Positions 5,545 through 5,547 of a stretch of 5,547 bases of DNA are shown piece after piece. The notes under the pieces were generated by a model, which was given only the letters and a program-made list of their open reading frames with translations, was not told the DNA's origin and did not search any database. How positions within the stretch are numbered: position 1 is the first letter of the stretch; every line of letters begins with the position of its first letter. The position numbers were made by a program, and so were the translations under genes. This DNA comes from an uncultured Chlamydiae bacterium (lineage in GTDB: Bacteria; Chlamydiota; Chlamydiia; Chlamydiales; Rhabdochlamydiaceae), in the NCBI GenBank assembly GCA_945957075.1, contig CAMFJP010000085.1:1-5547 (forward strand). Reading direction: 5' to 3'.

Positions 5545-5547
5545 CTT

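Noticed and set aside
5063..5547. tRNA, CRISPR array or hidden full-length gene downstream of secA
   Set aside because: There is no cloverleaf with a GTTC-type T arm, no regularly spaced direct repeats, and no long frame on either strand.

Overview
This window looks like chromosomal DNA from a member of the Chlamydiae, most likely an environmental (Parachlamydiales-type) symbiont rather than a Chlamydia species. The basis is the large SecA, whose helicase motif VI region reads RGRSARLGD and is followed by an EYDDVMNRQR block in the chlamydial style, and a phosphatidylserine decarboxylase close to the chlamydial enzyme and encoded near secA, as I recall for Chlamydia. The organism is inferred from remembered family features; no search was run.

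Layout. A divergent intergenic region near 2087-2194 separates secA, which runs rightwards (2195-5062), from a leftward gene string. That string contains a 28-codon small ORF with a very good Shine-Dalgarno (2086-2000), a 111-residue exported coiled-coil protein of unknown function (2003-1668), psd (1666-752), and a secreted histidine-phosphatase-like protein (675 to beyond position 1). The first three are packed tightly: a 4-base ATGA overlap, then a TAA-G-ATG junction. The second and third genes have weak ribosome binding sites of their own, which suggests translational coupling. The fourth starts after a 76-base gap and may be a separate unit.

The leftmost gene is the most unusual protein. 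It has a signal peptide and a recognisable histidine phosphatase fold, but the RH pair of the first catalytic motif reads SY and the second catalytic His reads Arg. It then runs into a Pro/Ser tail encoded by 30-bp in-frame tandem repeats and a run of eight G. It looks like an exported pseudophosphatase.

Downstream of secA, 5063-5547 has no convincing full gene but is rich in structure. It holds a hairpin just after the secA stop, a 27-codon ORF with a purine-rich ribosome binding site, a 122-nt nested inverted repeat (5327-5448, about 50 base pairs, GGGA loop, tandem G-A mismatches), and a GGGGACAA/TTGTCCCC hairpin at the right edge. The big repeat could be a palindromic mobile element or a structured RNA. 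The base asymmetry of its loops favours the plus-strand transcript.

Together the genes concern the cell envelope: SecA drives protein export, Psd makes phosphatidylethanolamine, and two neighbours carry signal peptides and are likely SecA substrates.
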